From: Anisodus tanguticus
Lineage: Eukaryota; Streptophyta; Magnoliopsida; Solanales; Solanaceae
Assembly (NCBI GenBank): GCA_034509755.1
Contig: CM067546.1
Location: forward strand, 12,302,970 to 12,366,969
Length of the DNA: 64,000 nt
Direction: 5' to 3'
Every line of letters begins with the position of its first letter. Position 1 is the first letter of the stretch. The position numbers were made by a program, and so were the translations under genes. The notes below the pieces were generated by a model, which worked only from the letters and a program-made list of their open reading frames with translations, did not search any database and was not told where the DNA came from. This document shows, piece by piece, positions 1-11,753 of this stretch.

Positions 1-2761
1 TCATCCCAATTACCTTTAAAATTGAGAACACATGCTCTCAACATATCCTCAAGAGTTTGAATATTACGCTCTGCCTGGCCATTTTCTAAGGATAAAAAGT
101 TGTTCCAAGATTTACCTTGGTACCAAATCCTTTCTGAAATAACCTCTAAAAATGTGTCGTGAACTGAGCACCATGGTCTGAAATAATGGATACTAGGGTC
201 CCATGAAGCCTGACAATTTCTTGGATATACAACTTAGCATAATCCTCTGCTGAATATATTGTCTTGAAGAGCAAAAAATGGGTTGATTTAGTTAGTTGGT
301 CCACAATCACCCAAATAAATCATGCCTCTGGCTGAGCGAGGTAGACCTATTATGAAGTCCTTATTTATCACTTCCCATTTCCAAATAGAAATATCAATGG
401 TCTGAGCCAACCCACCAAGCCTTTGGTGTTCGGCTTTTACCTGATGACAATTCGGACACTTGGCTACAAAATTTGCCACATTTCTCTTCATGTCGTTCCA
501 TCAATAAATCTCCTTAAGATCATGATATATCTTTATAGAACCTGGGTGAATGGAATACCTAGAATGGTGCACTTCAACCATGATTCACTCTCTGAGTCCG
601 CTACGTCTGGAACTCATAACCTGCCTCAATACCTCAAAGCACCGTCATCTCCCACTTGTTAAAAAGTCGTAGTCTTATGCTTGTGAATCCCATTTTTAGC
701 TTCAACAAGTAGGGATCACGGAACTGCTTCTCCTTCACCTCAGCCACTAAGGAGGATTCAGACTAGTTCTGAACAACAACACCGCCATCTTCAGAGTCCA
801 TGAGTCAAACTTTTAGACTGGCTAGTCGATGAATCTCCTTCATCATGGTTCTCTTACCTTCTTCAATATGAGCTAAACTTCTCATGGATCACCTACTAAG
901 AGCATCGACTACCACATTCGCCTTCCCTGTATGGTAGAGAACATCTATATCATAGTCCTTTATCAATTCGAGCCATATCCTCTGCCTGAGATTCAAATCC
1001 CTCTGTTGAAAATATACTGAAGGCTCTTATGATCTGTTTAAATATCGACGTGAACTCCATACAAATAGTGATGCCATATCTTTAGTGCAAAAATCACAGC
1101 TCTCAATTCTAAGTTATGAGTCAAATAGTTCTTTTCATGAGGTTTAAGATGTTTGGATGCATAAGCTATAACCTTACCATGTTGCATTAAAACACACCCA
1201 AGACCAATCCCAGAAGCATCACAATAGACAACGAACCCCTTGATTTCCTATGGCAATGTCAACATTGGAGTAGAAGTCAGTTTCATTCTCAATTGTTCGA
1301 AACTACGCTGACAAGCGTCTAACCATTGAAATTTAAATTTCTTCTAAGTAAACATGGTCAATGGAGCTGAGATGGAAGAAAAACCATCTACGAAGCACCT
1401 GTAATAGCCTAACAGACCCAAGAAACTTCGAATGTCTGAGGCAGAAGTGGGTCTGGACAATTCTTAACAACATCTATTTTCTGAAAATTAACCTAGACAC
1501 CTTCGCCTGAAATCACATGACCTAAGAATGCCACTAACTTAAGCCAAAATTCACACTTGGAAAATTTTACATAAAGCTCTCGGTCCTTAGTGTCCGCAAC
1601 ACTATTCTGAGATGTTCTGCATAATCGGTCTCACCATGGGAATAGACTAGAATATCATCAATAAAGATAATAAAAAAAGATCGAGATAAGGCTTGAAGAC
1701 CCTGTTCATAATGTCCATGAAAGCATCTAGGGAATTTGTCAATCCGAATGACATGACACAAAATTTAAAATGACCATAACGAGTTTTGAAAGCGGTTTTC
1801 GGAATATCGACTTCCTTAACCTTAAGTTGATGGTACCCTGATATGAGGTCAGTCTTGGAATAACACTAAGTACCCCGAAGTTTATTAAATAAATTATCAA
1901 TTCTGGGGAGAGGATATTTGTTCTTAATTATGACCTTGTTCAACAACCCCTAGTCAATGCACATACCAAAGACCCATCTTTCATTCGAACAAACAAGACA
2001 AGTGCACCCCAAGGTGAGACACTTGGTCTGATGAATCCCTTATCAATGAGATCTTTCAAATGGGCTTTTAATTCTCGTAACTCTATTGGAGCCATTCTAT
2101 ATGGCGGAATAGATATCAGCGTAGTACCGAGAAGTAGATCAATTCCAAAGTCAATCTCCATGTCGGGAGGAACTCCGGGAAGATCCTCAAGAAAGACTTT
2201 TGGAAACTCATTGACAATTGGTAGGGACTGAAAAGTTGGGGTCTGGGTATCTATATCCCTAACCCGAACTATATGGTAAATGTATCCCTATGATATCATC
2301 TGTATGGCTTTAAGATAGGTAATAAACCTACCTATGGGTGCTACTGAATCACCATTCCATTCTATGATTGGTTCACCGGGAAATTTGAATTTTACAATTT
2401 TGGTTCTAAGTCTTACTGTGTCATAACATGAAGACAACCAATTCATTCCCATAGTTATATCGAAATATATCATTTCTAACTCTACCAAATCGATTATGGT
2501 AATGCGATGATAGACTCTAACTGGACAACCCTTATAAACCCGTCTGGCCATAACTGACTCACCAACTAGAGTAGATATTTCAAAGGGTTCATACAACTTT
2601 TTGGGTTCTATCTCAAATTTCTTAGCAACAAAAGGGGTTACATACGACAGAGTGGATGCAGGATCCATAAAGGCATAAACATCAAAACTGAAAACGGTGA
2701 GTATACCTGTGACCACATCTGCACGAGCCTCTGTGTCTTGATAACCTTCTAGTACATACAA
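1..2761 (-). pseudogene. Gypsy 1 pol: PR-RT-RH-INT, broken
   Basis: The protease at 2761-2288 keeps an active-site-like DPAS (FMDPASTLSYV) where chromoviruses usually have DPGS, and a MGMNWL motif further on. RT begins at about 2161 (IPPYRMAP, KGFIRPSVSPWGA) and carries the catalytic FIDDIL box near 1670-1650. RNase H lies at about 1240-895 (YCDASGIGLG, YASKHLKPHEKNY). Integrase at 491-288 shows a CPNCHQVK zinc-binding half and a DFIIGLPRS core start. The pieces sit in different frames with in-frame stops, for example after RH near 1050. The C-terminal integrase is outside the window. Confidence 0.85.
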
Positions 2762-2890
2762 GCGGTTTGGACCTTCGCCTGCGTTACTAGATTTAACTGG
2801 ACCATACCCTGACTGGGCCTGAGAATTACAAGGGACTGCTGAATTTGCAGACTGAGCTATATTACCTCATGTACCCTGCCTTGCTGAAGG

Positions 2891-3933
2891 TTAGTCTCGC
2901 TGAAAATGACCTCGTTGTCCACACCCAAAATAGATATCCATACCCAAGCGACACTTTTCTGGGTGCCTCTTACCACACTTATTGTAGACTGGGTGGCTGA
3001 AAGTACCTTGGTCCATATTGGCTTGTGACTGGGAGCCTAATGCTATGAAGTTTTGTTTCTTATTATCATTCCTGAACCTTGGAGCTGGGGAACTGCCTGA
3101 TGATGGAGCAGGCCCTGATGGCATATTCTTGAAGAACTGTCTGTCTCCACCTCCCCCATGGTTGAAGTGGGCTGCAGATTTAGCTCTCTTATTGAATTCC
3201 TTATCTTTTTCCTTTTGTAATGCTTCCTCTTTCTTTAACCTGTTCTCATTACCATGTACGAAAGAAACCATCTTTATAACAGTCATCTCCTTATTCTGAG
3301 CTGTGATATTTGCTTCATCTTACAAATAGGGATCAAGGCCATATACAAAATGCCTAACTATGACCCTCATGTCTTGGACCATATGTGGAGCATACCTTGC
3401 CAAAGAGACAAACTGAAGATAGTACTCCTGCATAGTCCTTCCATTCTACCTGAGCTTTTCAAATTCCACATCCTTATCCTCTCTGACTTCTATTGGCAGA
3501 AAGTGCTTAATGAAGGCATCTGCGAACTCATCCCAAGTCGTTGGAGGTGCATCTTCCCTACGGGACTGCTCTCAAGACTCATACCATATGTTAGCAACAT
3601 CTTGCAACTAATAAGCTCTAAACTCTACTGCCTCTACCTCATTAACATGCATCACACGAAAGATTTTTTGAAGCCCATCAATGTAATTCTGTGGATCCTC
3701 TGTCTTGCTTGATCTTGTGAATACCGGAGGGTCCATTTGCGGAAATTCACTAGTCCTGAAGCTGGATGACTCCCCATTAATTCCTGAACATGGAGTCGTT
3801 CCCTGATGTTGGCCTTGAGCAGCCACAAGTTGGGTGGAAGCTGAATAGCTCCCCTAACATCAAAGTCTGTAGTACTGGGTGGCGGATCTGGGATCTTCGC
3901 AGGCTCTATGGTATCGGGCGGTGATGTACCCAA
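2891..3933 (-). pseudogene. Gypsy 1 gag, frameshifted
   Basis: The N-terminal part (about 3826-3610) carries DPPVFTRSSKTEDPQNYIDG and RVMHVNEVEAVEFRAY, typical of the retrotransposon gag capsid in this gypsy group. The C-terminal part (3286-2891) has a Gly/Pro/Ser-rich linker and a knuckle, CGKRHPEKC followed by CGQRGHFQRD, which would bind RNA. The two halves are in different frames, and a stretch near 3300-3600 is out of frame. It lies between the primer-binding site and the protease, as expected for gag. Confidence 0.8.
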
Positions 3934-4233
3934 ATTGTCTCCCTGAGCCTGAGTGTTCTCCTTGCAAGCAGCATTATCCGCAATCTCTGGTTGTTAGCTA
4001 AAGTCCTCTTGGTGTACTTTCTTTTTACATACATTTTCTAAAATACGTAATACGCATGAGTTAGATGGATATCCTGAAGGTATAACTCTAACTGCACGAT
4101 CTAGAGTACAAATAAGTGAGATAATCCTAGATGTCTTGGTGGTAAACTATTTACATATGTGGGGCCCTCACACACATAAATATGACCCCACTGGACACGG
4201 TTTCATAAACTCCCTAAGACACTTGAACCTAGT

Positions 4234-4245
4234 GCTCTGATACCA
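4234..4245 (-). other. Primer-binding site of gypsy 1 (tRNA-iMet)
   Basis: On the minus strand this reads TGGTATCAGAGC, the complement of the 3' end of plant initiator tRNA-Met and the standard priming site for many plant LTR elements. It lies about 5 bp inside the presumed LTR end (TGCTA at 4255-4251). Confidence 0.85.
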
Positions 4246-4250
4246 AGCTT

Positions 4251-4890
4251 TAGCACACCCCTAACCATGGCTTGGGCGGAACACGACACTCGGTGCCTGA
4301 CTGCATGATACCGAGCGAACCACATGTCTTGCTTGTCAACATGGGCATCACAACATACACTAATATGATAATAAAAACATGTAAAACTGAATATAATAGT
4401 CTGAAAATATAATTGCGAAATCATCTGAGTAAAACATGTTAAGTCTGAAAATATAATGCTGACATAACTGACATGATGATACTAGACTAGTCTATGAAAC
4501 CTCTGACATGAGTCCAAAAATTGTCTACCATGACAAGGCCCTGACATACCTCTACTAATGATGTATAATCATAAAATACTTAGACTGACACCCCAAATGA
4601 GATGGGGCTCACCAAACAGCTGAATCTGAAGCAATCCTACTGAGCAGATGCGTCTTCCTAAAACATAGCACCTGCACCGTGAAGTGCAGGACCCATGAAA
4701 AGAGACGTTAGTACATTTGAATTGTTTTGTATGTAAAGCAACTGAAATAAATAAGCAGGCACAAGAAATAATTGGGACAGAAACTAAAACTGAAACATGA
4801 ACATGAATATAATATAACATGTATAAAATTTGTAGACTGTATATTTGTATATATAGTTGTATATATATATGGGGAGAGCAACAATCAAAC
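4251..4890 (-). repeat. 5' LTR of gypsy 1 (outer border uncertain)
   Basis: The inner border is placed from the primer-binding site, by analogy with elements 2 to 4 where the LTR ends near TGACA just before the same site. No second LTR is in the window, so the outer border cannot be confirmed. I stop it at about 4890, where MITE-like sequence begins. It contains no gene. Confidence 0.5.
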
Positions 4891-4895
4891 CGACA

Positions 4896-5435
4896 GTGTT
4901 GTAGGTGTTTTCCAAATTTCAAATACAACTTCAAGTTGCATTTGGAATTTTCATGGCCAAACGTTAATTTTTGAATAAAGTGACAAAAGTTTTCAAAAAA
5001 ATGGTGAAAATTTATTAAAATAGCAAAACTAGGTAGATATTGCTAAAAACTCTACAAACTGTAGCATAAATAAACAAGAATTGAGATATAAATGGTTGCT
5101 TTCTGTTGATTGAGTGCAAGTCCGTCAACGGACTTGTAGTTTTCACTGTAGCTCATTGTACACGGTGTGCTTTGATGACGATATCACATGGCAATACAAT
5201 TTGAATTGCGTTCTATTTACCTATATTACCGACAGTTTCGAGAAAATTATTCACTTTTGTTAGGAATAATTTCACTTTATTTCAAAGCCAGTGTTTGGAT
5301 ATAACATTTCTAACTTCAACTTCGAATTGTATTCCAAATTTAGAAAAATGCTTCAAATCTGTTTTCTAACTCTATCTTCATACATTTCAAATAGAGTGAA
5401 AAATATTTGACATTTATAGCCAAACGCCTAAGTCT
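4896..5435. repeat. Fragments of the same MITE family as 5568-5806
   Basis: Two stretches (about 4900-4966 and 5285-5432) match parts of the complete MITE at 5568-5806. Shared words include TTTGGAATTTTCATGGCCAAACG and ACTTCAACTTCGAATTGTATT, and both end in GCCAAACG-type termini. Neither is a complete inverted-repeat unit. The DNA between them holds no recognisable feature. Confidence 0.5.
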
Positions 5436-5567
5436 CACATAATTTGATAGAATCCAGAAAAATTTGTTAAATAATTAAACAGTCCTTGCATTCTTTGATG
5501 TTCTTCACTCAACAATAGTTACAGAGAAAGGACGTGTTAAATTGCGAAAGACGCAGTTGGAGTTCGG

Positions 5568-5806
5568 ACCCGTTTGGCCATGAGAAATTTTCACTTTATT
5601 TGAAAAACAACATTTGGCCATGAAAAATTGAAATACAACTTGAAGTTGTATTTGGAATTTAGAAAACACCTAAACGTTTTCACTTTTTTCACTTTAAATA
5701 TATTCAAACAACCACTTATTATTTGCATAAACTATAACCAAACACAATTTCAACTTTAAAATTTCAAATAAAGTGAAAAATATTTAGTTTTCATGTCAAA
5801 TGCCCA
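5568..5806. mobile_element. MITE, about 240 bp, inverted-repeat ends
   Basis: The left end reads CCCGTTTGGCCATGAGAAAT. The right end, read in reverse, is GGGCATTTGACATGAAAACT. This gives imperfect terminal inverted repeats that continue into matching TTTCACTTTATTT. The interior is AT-rich and non-coding, with internal copies of TTTGGCCATGAAAAATT. This type is common in Solanaceae and probably hAT-derived, but no clear target duplication could be fixed. Confidence 0.65.
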
Positions 5807-5909
5807 CTTCGTGAACGCACCTAGTGTGGAACTACTCTTTGTCGACAATCTTCACTTCATATAGAGCAATGAGCGAAGCTTGTGGCAAAGGTTGGACTTG
5901 AACTTGAAT

Positions 5910-8900
5910 ATAACAACAACATACCCAGTGAAATCACACAACGTGTGATCTGGGGAGGGTAGAGTATACGCAAACCTTACATATACCTTGGTAGGTAGAG
6001 CGGCTATTTCTGAGAGACCATCAGCTTAAGACAAAGCACAAACACAAGCACAAGAAAAGCAAGAGAAACGGTTAGACCCGGATAAGAAATTTAAAGCAGT
6101 ATGAAAATGTTGGTATCAAAAGTGAATAAGCCATGATAGTGCACTCTGAAAAAAGAAGCAGTAACTAAAGCAGGTAAATAAGATAAATAAAGTACACTAG
6201 AGAACACATAGCAGCAGAAATCAAACGACAGGGACTGTAAAGAAATATTACGTCTAACAGTATGATAGGCTAAGCGGGTTTACAATAATAACTCTACAAC
6301 TACCAGTTTGTAAGCGTAAGTACGACTACGCTGGACTTCCTACTACCATAATTTGTGTCCTCCATCCTATCTAAGGTCATGTCCGCAGTAAGTTGCACCT
6401 GTGTCATATCCCGTCTAATCACCTCTCCCCAATACTTTATCGGCCAACCTCCACCACTCTTGAACCTATCCATAGCCAACCTCTCACACCTCCGCATTGG
6501 GACATTGGTGTCTCTGCTTTGCACGTGCCTGAACCATCTCAACCTCGCTTCCTGCATCTTATACTCCAATGAGGCACTATCACTCTGTCCCGGATATCAT
6601 CATTTCTAATTATATCCCTCTTTGTATGCCCACACATCTATCTCAGCATCCTCATCTCCGCAACTTTCATGTTTTGGGTGTGCGAAGTCTTGACCGGCCA
6701 ACACTCCGCCCCATACAACATAGTCGGTCTAACCGCCACCCTATAAAACTTGCCTTTAAGTTTTGGTGGAACTCTTTTATCGCACAAAACTCCATATGCG
6801 AAGCCTTCATTTCATCCACCCTGCCCCAATACGATGTGTGGCATCATCATCAATCTCTTCATTCTCTTAGATAATAGATCTGAGGTACTTGAAGCTTACT
6901 TTCTTTGGAATGACCTAAGTACCAAGCCTCACATCGACGCCTGTCTCAAGGTCGCTCCCGTTACTAAACTTGCACTCCAAGTATTCTGTCTTGGTCCTAC
7001 TCAGCCTGAACCCTTTAGACTCCAGAGTCTGTCTCCGAACCTCTATCTTAGCGTTCACTCTGCTGTGAGTCTCATCAATTAGGACTATATCATCTGTGAA
7101 TAACATACACCATGGCACCTCTCATTGGATTTGTCACGTTAGTCCATCTATGACCAAGGCAAATAGGAATGGGCTAAGAGATGATCCCTGGTGCAACCCT
7201 ATTATCATTGGGAAGTGCTCCGAGTCTCCTCCTACTGTCTGTACCCTGGTCTTGTCTCCATCGTACATATCCTTGATCGCCCTAGTGTACGCCACAGGTA
7301 CACCTCTAACCTCCAAACATCTCTATAGAACCTCCCAAGGGACTTTGTCGTATGCCTTCTCGAGGTCGATGAAAACCATATGGAAGTCTCTCTTCCTCTC
7401 CCTATACTGCTCCACCAGTCTCCTAATAAGATGAATGACTTCTATAGTAGAACGCCCCGATATGAATCCAAACTGGTTCTCGGAAATAGACATGCCTCTT
7501 CTCACCCTCATCTCCACGACCATTTCCCAAACTTTCATAGTGTGTCTTAGCATCTTGATACCCTTATAGTTGTTGCAACTCTGGATATCACCTTTATTCT
7601 TGTACAAAGGAATCATTATACTCCACCTCCATCTTCGGGCATTCTCACCGTCTTAAAAATGACGTTAAACAACTCAGGCAGCCACTCTAAACCTGCCTTG
7701 CCTGCGCTCTTCCAAAATTCAACTAGGATCTCATCAGGCTCGGTCGCTCGTCCCCTGCACATCCTGCGAACAACACCCTTAACCTTCTCAACCTTAATTC
7801 TTCTACAATACCCAAAATCCCAGTACCTACCAAATTGCTCTAGATCTCCCAACACAATGTCTCTATCTTTTTATTCATTCAAGAGTTTATGAAAGTAACA
7901 TTGCCACCTCCGCCTAATATGCGTGTCCTCTACTGTTACTTTGACGTCCTCGTCCTTGATGCACCTAATGTGATCTAAGTCATGGGCCATCCTCTCCCTC
8001 GCCTTGGCTAGTCTGTACAACTTTTTATTCCCGTATTTTTCCTCTAATTCCACATACAGGCATTCAAAAGCCGCCGTTCATGCTGTCGTAACCTTTAGCT
8101 TAGCCTCCTTCCTCGCCATATTATACAATTCCCTATTCGTCCACTTCTCCATCTCATCATTGTTTTTTACCAATTTTGCATACGCCGCTTTCTTTGCTTC
8201 CACCTTCTCTAGAACTTTACCATTCCACCACCAGTCCCCTCGATGTCCACCATGGCTACCCCGCGTGACCCCTAGCACTTATCTAGCAACCTCCCGAATG
8301 CAATTGGCCATCCTTTCCCACATACCGGTCGCATCTCCACTACTCCCCCAAGCCCCCTTGGCCATCAACCTCTCCCCCATCTCCTTTGCACTAGCCATGG
8401 TCAAACTCACCCATTTGATTCTTAACCTGTCATCCACAACCCTCTTGTTCTTCTCCATCTTGATTTCCAAATCCATCACCAAAAGCTTATGTCGGGTTGT
8501 AAGATACTCTATTGGAATAACCTTGCAGTCTTTACAAAGACTGTTGTCAACCTTCCTAAGGAGAAAAAAGTCTATCATAGTCTTAGCCACCGAACTACAG
8601 AAAGTCACCAAGTGCTCATCCTTCTTCAGGAACCTCGAATTCATCATCCCAAAAGCTCTAGTGAACTCCGAAAGTGAGACACCTCCCCCGTTCCTATCCC
8701 CGAGGCCAAAGCCTTTATGCACGTCGTCATAACCCCCTGAAAGTGCCCCGATATGTCCATGGAAATCTCCTCCTACAAATAACTTCTCAGTGGGTGGTAT
8801 ACCTCCCACCACTTCATCCAAATTATCCTAAAAGTGCCTCTTCTCCTCCTCGTTCAAGCCCTCCTACGGCGCGTACGCACTAATAATGTTCATAGTGAAC

Positions 8901-10213
8901 CCTCCAACTACCAACTTAATTGCCATTATCCTGTCATTGACCCTCCTAGCCTTTACCACCTGACCCTTAGCTCGCTGTCTACCAAAATGCCTACCACATT
9001 CCTATACTTCGACCTACCCGAGAAACATAACTTATACCCATTTACATCCTTAGCCTTAGGTCCTACCCATTTGGTCTCCTGGACACATGCTATATAAATC
9101 CACATTTTTTTAATAAGAATCTTAATTAGCTCTATGGACTTCCCCATTAAAGTCTCAATGTTCCAAGACCCTATTCTCAGCCTAGCATCTTCCTTACTCC
9201 ACTTACCCCCTAACCCTAGCCCCCGTCCCCGACCGAGAACATGACCCTAGTCTACCATCATTCACCAAAGCCACTAGAGCAAAAAAATACTAGTCAAAGG
9301 TTAACGCTAACACACCAAGGAACCAATACTAAAGCACAAGTTAGCAAAAATCTAGAGGTAAGTCAGGCTACTACATACCAAAATGATAAAACAAAGGAAA
9401 AGAATAAAGGCAAGAATGTAAAGTCAAGATTAAATAGAACGCAACCCGCAAAAATTTAACTACAAGGATAAGAACAAATATTGAGTACGGGCAACTGGAG
9501 GTACCAACTCCAGGCTGGTAGAACTTGTTCACACGCTCGAAATCACTGTTCACGCCGAAAAACAATGTTCACTGCCTAAAATCATTGTTTCCTGCCGAAA
9601 ACTTTTGTACCCGAATGCTAGGAGGAAGAACGGAGAGATAGAACCAGGATGTACGTCGTGGAAGATCTGGTGGTACCTGGAAAAACAGAGCAAGAAAAGA
9701 AAAAAAAGAAAAGGGGAAGAACCACCGAAGACTGCTGGAAAAAAGTTGTCGGCGAAATAGTGGCGGCCGGTGTGGAGGCTGTTGCCGAGGAGCAGTGGGC
9801 AGGAGTGGCCAAATGATCAACTAAGCAGTAGTGGTTCACCGGAAAACGTCTGTTATCACCGGAAAACTCAGGAGCAGTGGGTAGTGGGCGGGTGTAAAAG
9901 GTCTCGTCGAAAACAAGGGTTAGAATAGTAATACTCAGCAAGCTTCTCTGCAGAAAGCTTCTTATCCGCTGATAAGACAGGGTCGAATAAAATAAGCTCA
10001 CAGATCTGATGCAGTCGCTGGCGGCGGCATCGATGAGGTGGCGGCGAGCGGAGTAGAGAAGGTTGACGGCGGAATCCGGCGGCGTGGAGCAAGAAGGGTG
10101 GGGTGCGGTCGGCGTGGAGAATATTAATTGCCTTAGAGAAATAGAAGCCGTGGTTCTGCACTACTCGTTCAAAGGACGGTACTGAATAAGTATGAGAAAA
10201 TAAAATTCAGGAT
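5910..10213 (-). mobile_element. LINE A: near full-length RTE-type non-LTR retrotransposon
   Basis: A 12-bp direct repeat, TTGAACTTGAAT, flanks the element at 5898-5909 and 10214-10225, as expected for LINE integration. The 3' end is at low coordinates and shows the conserved tail CCCAGATC...ACTGGGTATGTTGTTG. The body carries an APE-type endonuclease, a reverse transcriptase and the C-terminal RLRWFGHV-type region of plant RTE elements. The upstream 9240-10213 is GC-rich with no recognised domain and is probably the 5' untranslated region. It is the only copy in the window that reaches a full 5' end; the others (B-F) are 5'-truncated. Confidence 0.85.
6300..9235 (-). pseudogene. LINE A endonuclease-reverse transcriptase ORF, broken
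   Basis: Endonuclease begins at about 9235 with KWSKEDARLRIGSWNIETL and IACVQETKWVG (metal-binding Glu), continues with GDFHGHIG and ends near LLVMDLEI (8480). RT runs from about 8050 to 6900, with IPLYKNKGDIQSCNNYKGI, the motif A region FIDLEKAYDKVP (7360) and a FTDD box (7095) in place of the usual FADD. The C-terminal LRWFRHV and CERLAMDRF lie at about 6560-6430. At least four frame changes and several stops separate the pieces, so it is dead. Plus-strand ORFs here are antisense shadows. Confidence 0.85.
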
Positions 10214-10225
10214 TTGAACTTGAAT

Positions 10226-11672
10226 GAAATCCTGAAATTTAGGCATGTTCATGAGCTGTGAAATCGGTGTGAAAAAAAAAGTTTACGCGTTGCTCTATAA
10301 AAACAAAATGAATGAGGAGACATCAAAAGATTTCTAAAAACAAAGTGAATAAGGAAACATCAAAAAATCCAAGGTAAAATGCTGTGAGAGTGGATCGAAC
10401 ATGTGACCTTCAGATCTTGCTCTCCCAACTAAGCTATCCCCGCTGTTGTGATATGAACATGATTGTTTTCTATTTAACTATTCAAGTAGTTATTTTCCAA
10501 AGAAAATATATTCTCCATATAACTCATTTTCTAATGTTTGGTTATAAAAATGACTTCCCTCACTCATGGTCAGAATTCGTTTTTCTTATAACATATTACT
10601 ATTTATGACTTAAGAATTTCTTCAAAACACTATACAATTACCAATAATGATATCCATCGCACTAAACACTATTTTAGTCTTTGTTCTACCAGAAGAAAGA
10701 GTTTGAAAAGAAATCCTTACAATTGTTTGACCAAATTAAGCAATTTCTAACAGTCACAAACTAAAACAAGAACACACATTAACTAATAATCAGGACTAAG
10801 TGAAATTAGATTTATTTAAAAGGAACATGTCATAGAGTAAGTATATTCTGTTATCTATATGTTATCTCTCTCTCATGCTGACACAAATGTTTGAGAAGTC
10901 CTTTAAATTGAATAATAAGTTTATCAGCTAGAAAACAATATTACTTTTATGCACAGCCGATCACAAGAACTATATTGTCAACAAGCGTTCTGGTTTTTAG
11001 TTTAATCTAGGACGCATCGAACATTTTAAGTGGCTTTCAAATTAAACTTGTCAAGAATTAATAGAAATAAAAGTTCTAGTCTTATTCTCATATAGAACAC
11101 TCTTTAATCACCATGATATTCTAGAAAATAAAGGTGTTACTTCATAAATTTATAACCATTGCTATACCTCAGAATAGTTAAAACACATTTATCGTCACGT
11201 TAATTCACTTCATACCTAACCAATTCAAATCATCTTTCAAGAGTTTGCACATGCCATTTTTTTTTTGTAACTGTAGTGTCCAAGCTTACTTGCACACACC
11301 TCAATTAATTCCTCGAGATCTGGCTATCTCCCACCAGCACATGTACTAAGTAACTCTATCCACCAAGACTTGGATAAATGGAAAGAACCATCTAGTTTTT
11401 CTTTTTATTGAGGAATTGCAAGTGGCATTTGAGATTATGATTATGTTACACAATAAATAAACGAGAGCCATTCTGACGACATTGGAGTCTCCTTTATCAA
11501 ATTAGCCAACTTCATTGCCTCAAAGTGACTTGAGAGAAAGATACCGACTTTGCATTACGTTATGAGTCCCACAAAAAGATTCACGAATACAGTTGCATCA
11601 TTGATCAAATATATTCGAAACACAAGTGAATATGAAAGATAATTCAAAGGAATATGATACTCCTTTTAGGAT
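10226..11672. other. 3' flank of MSH5, no gene found
   Basis: AT-rich DNA between LINE A and the MSH5 stop codon. Apart from the tRNA-Phe pseudogene nothing coding was recognised. The MSH5 3' UTR must start here, downward from 11672; I saw no convincing canonical AATAAA close to the stop. Confidence 0.5.
10380..10443 (-). pseudogene. tRNA-Phe(GAA) pseudogene lacking the anticodon region
   Basis: The minus strand starts GCGGGGATAGCTTAGTTGGG and ends with the T-arm GGTCACATGTTCGATCC and acceptor strand. This closely follows the plant nuclear tRNA-Phe rather than plastid trnF. It is 64 nt, not 73: about 9 nt covering the 5' anticodon stem and the first part of the anticodon loop are missing. 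The A box and B box (GTTCGATCC) are still readable, but the product could not decode. Confidence 0.85.
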
Positions 11673-11753
11673 TTAGCTTGAAAAAATCTCTTCAAAGAAG
11701 TGGAGCAGATCACCTTTTTGAGCATCGAAAGCTAGCAACTTCTCCACTGCATC
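11673..11753 (-). other. MSH5: MSH5 last exon and stop codon
   Basis: Encodes DAVEKLLAFDAQKGDLLHFF and EEIFSS before TAA at 11675-11673. It is joined in phase 0 after exon 34 (QDQQYK) through an ATACAG acceptor. This matches the C-terminal helix region of plant MSH5 as I recall it. Confidence 0.9.

Larger units (their letters stand above)
1..4890 (-). mobile_element. Degenerate Ty3/gypsy LTR retrotransposon 1, cut by window edge
   Basis: Reading down the minus strand the order is LTR (from about 4890), primer-binding site (4245-4234), gag, protease, reverse transcriptase, RNase H and the start of integrase at the window edge. RT before integrase is the Ty3/gypsy order. Phrases such as KCPNCHQVKAEHQRLGG in the integrase zinc-binding region and FIDDIL in RT resemble plant chromoviruses of the Tekay/Del type; that clade is inferred from memory of the family. 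Stops and frameshifts break every domain, so it is not autonomous. Its 3' LTR and any chromodomain lie outside the window. Confidence 0.9.

Noticed and set aside
3254..3712. 152-codon plus-strand ORF
   Set aside because: Antisense of gypsy 1 gag, whose motifs are on the minus strand.
8004..8732. 242-codon plus-strand ORF
   Set aside because: Antisense of the LINE A endonuclease region; the minus strand carries the family motifs.
10380..10443. Functional tRNA-Phe gene
   Set aside because: The anticodon stem and loop are partly deleted (64 nt instead of 73).
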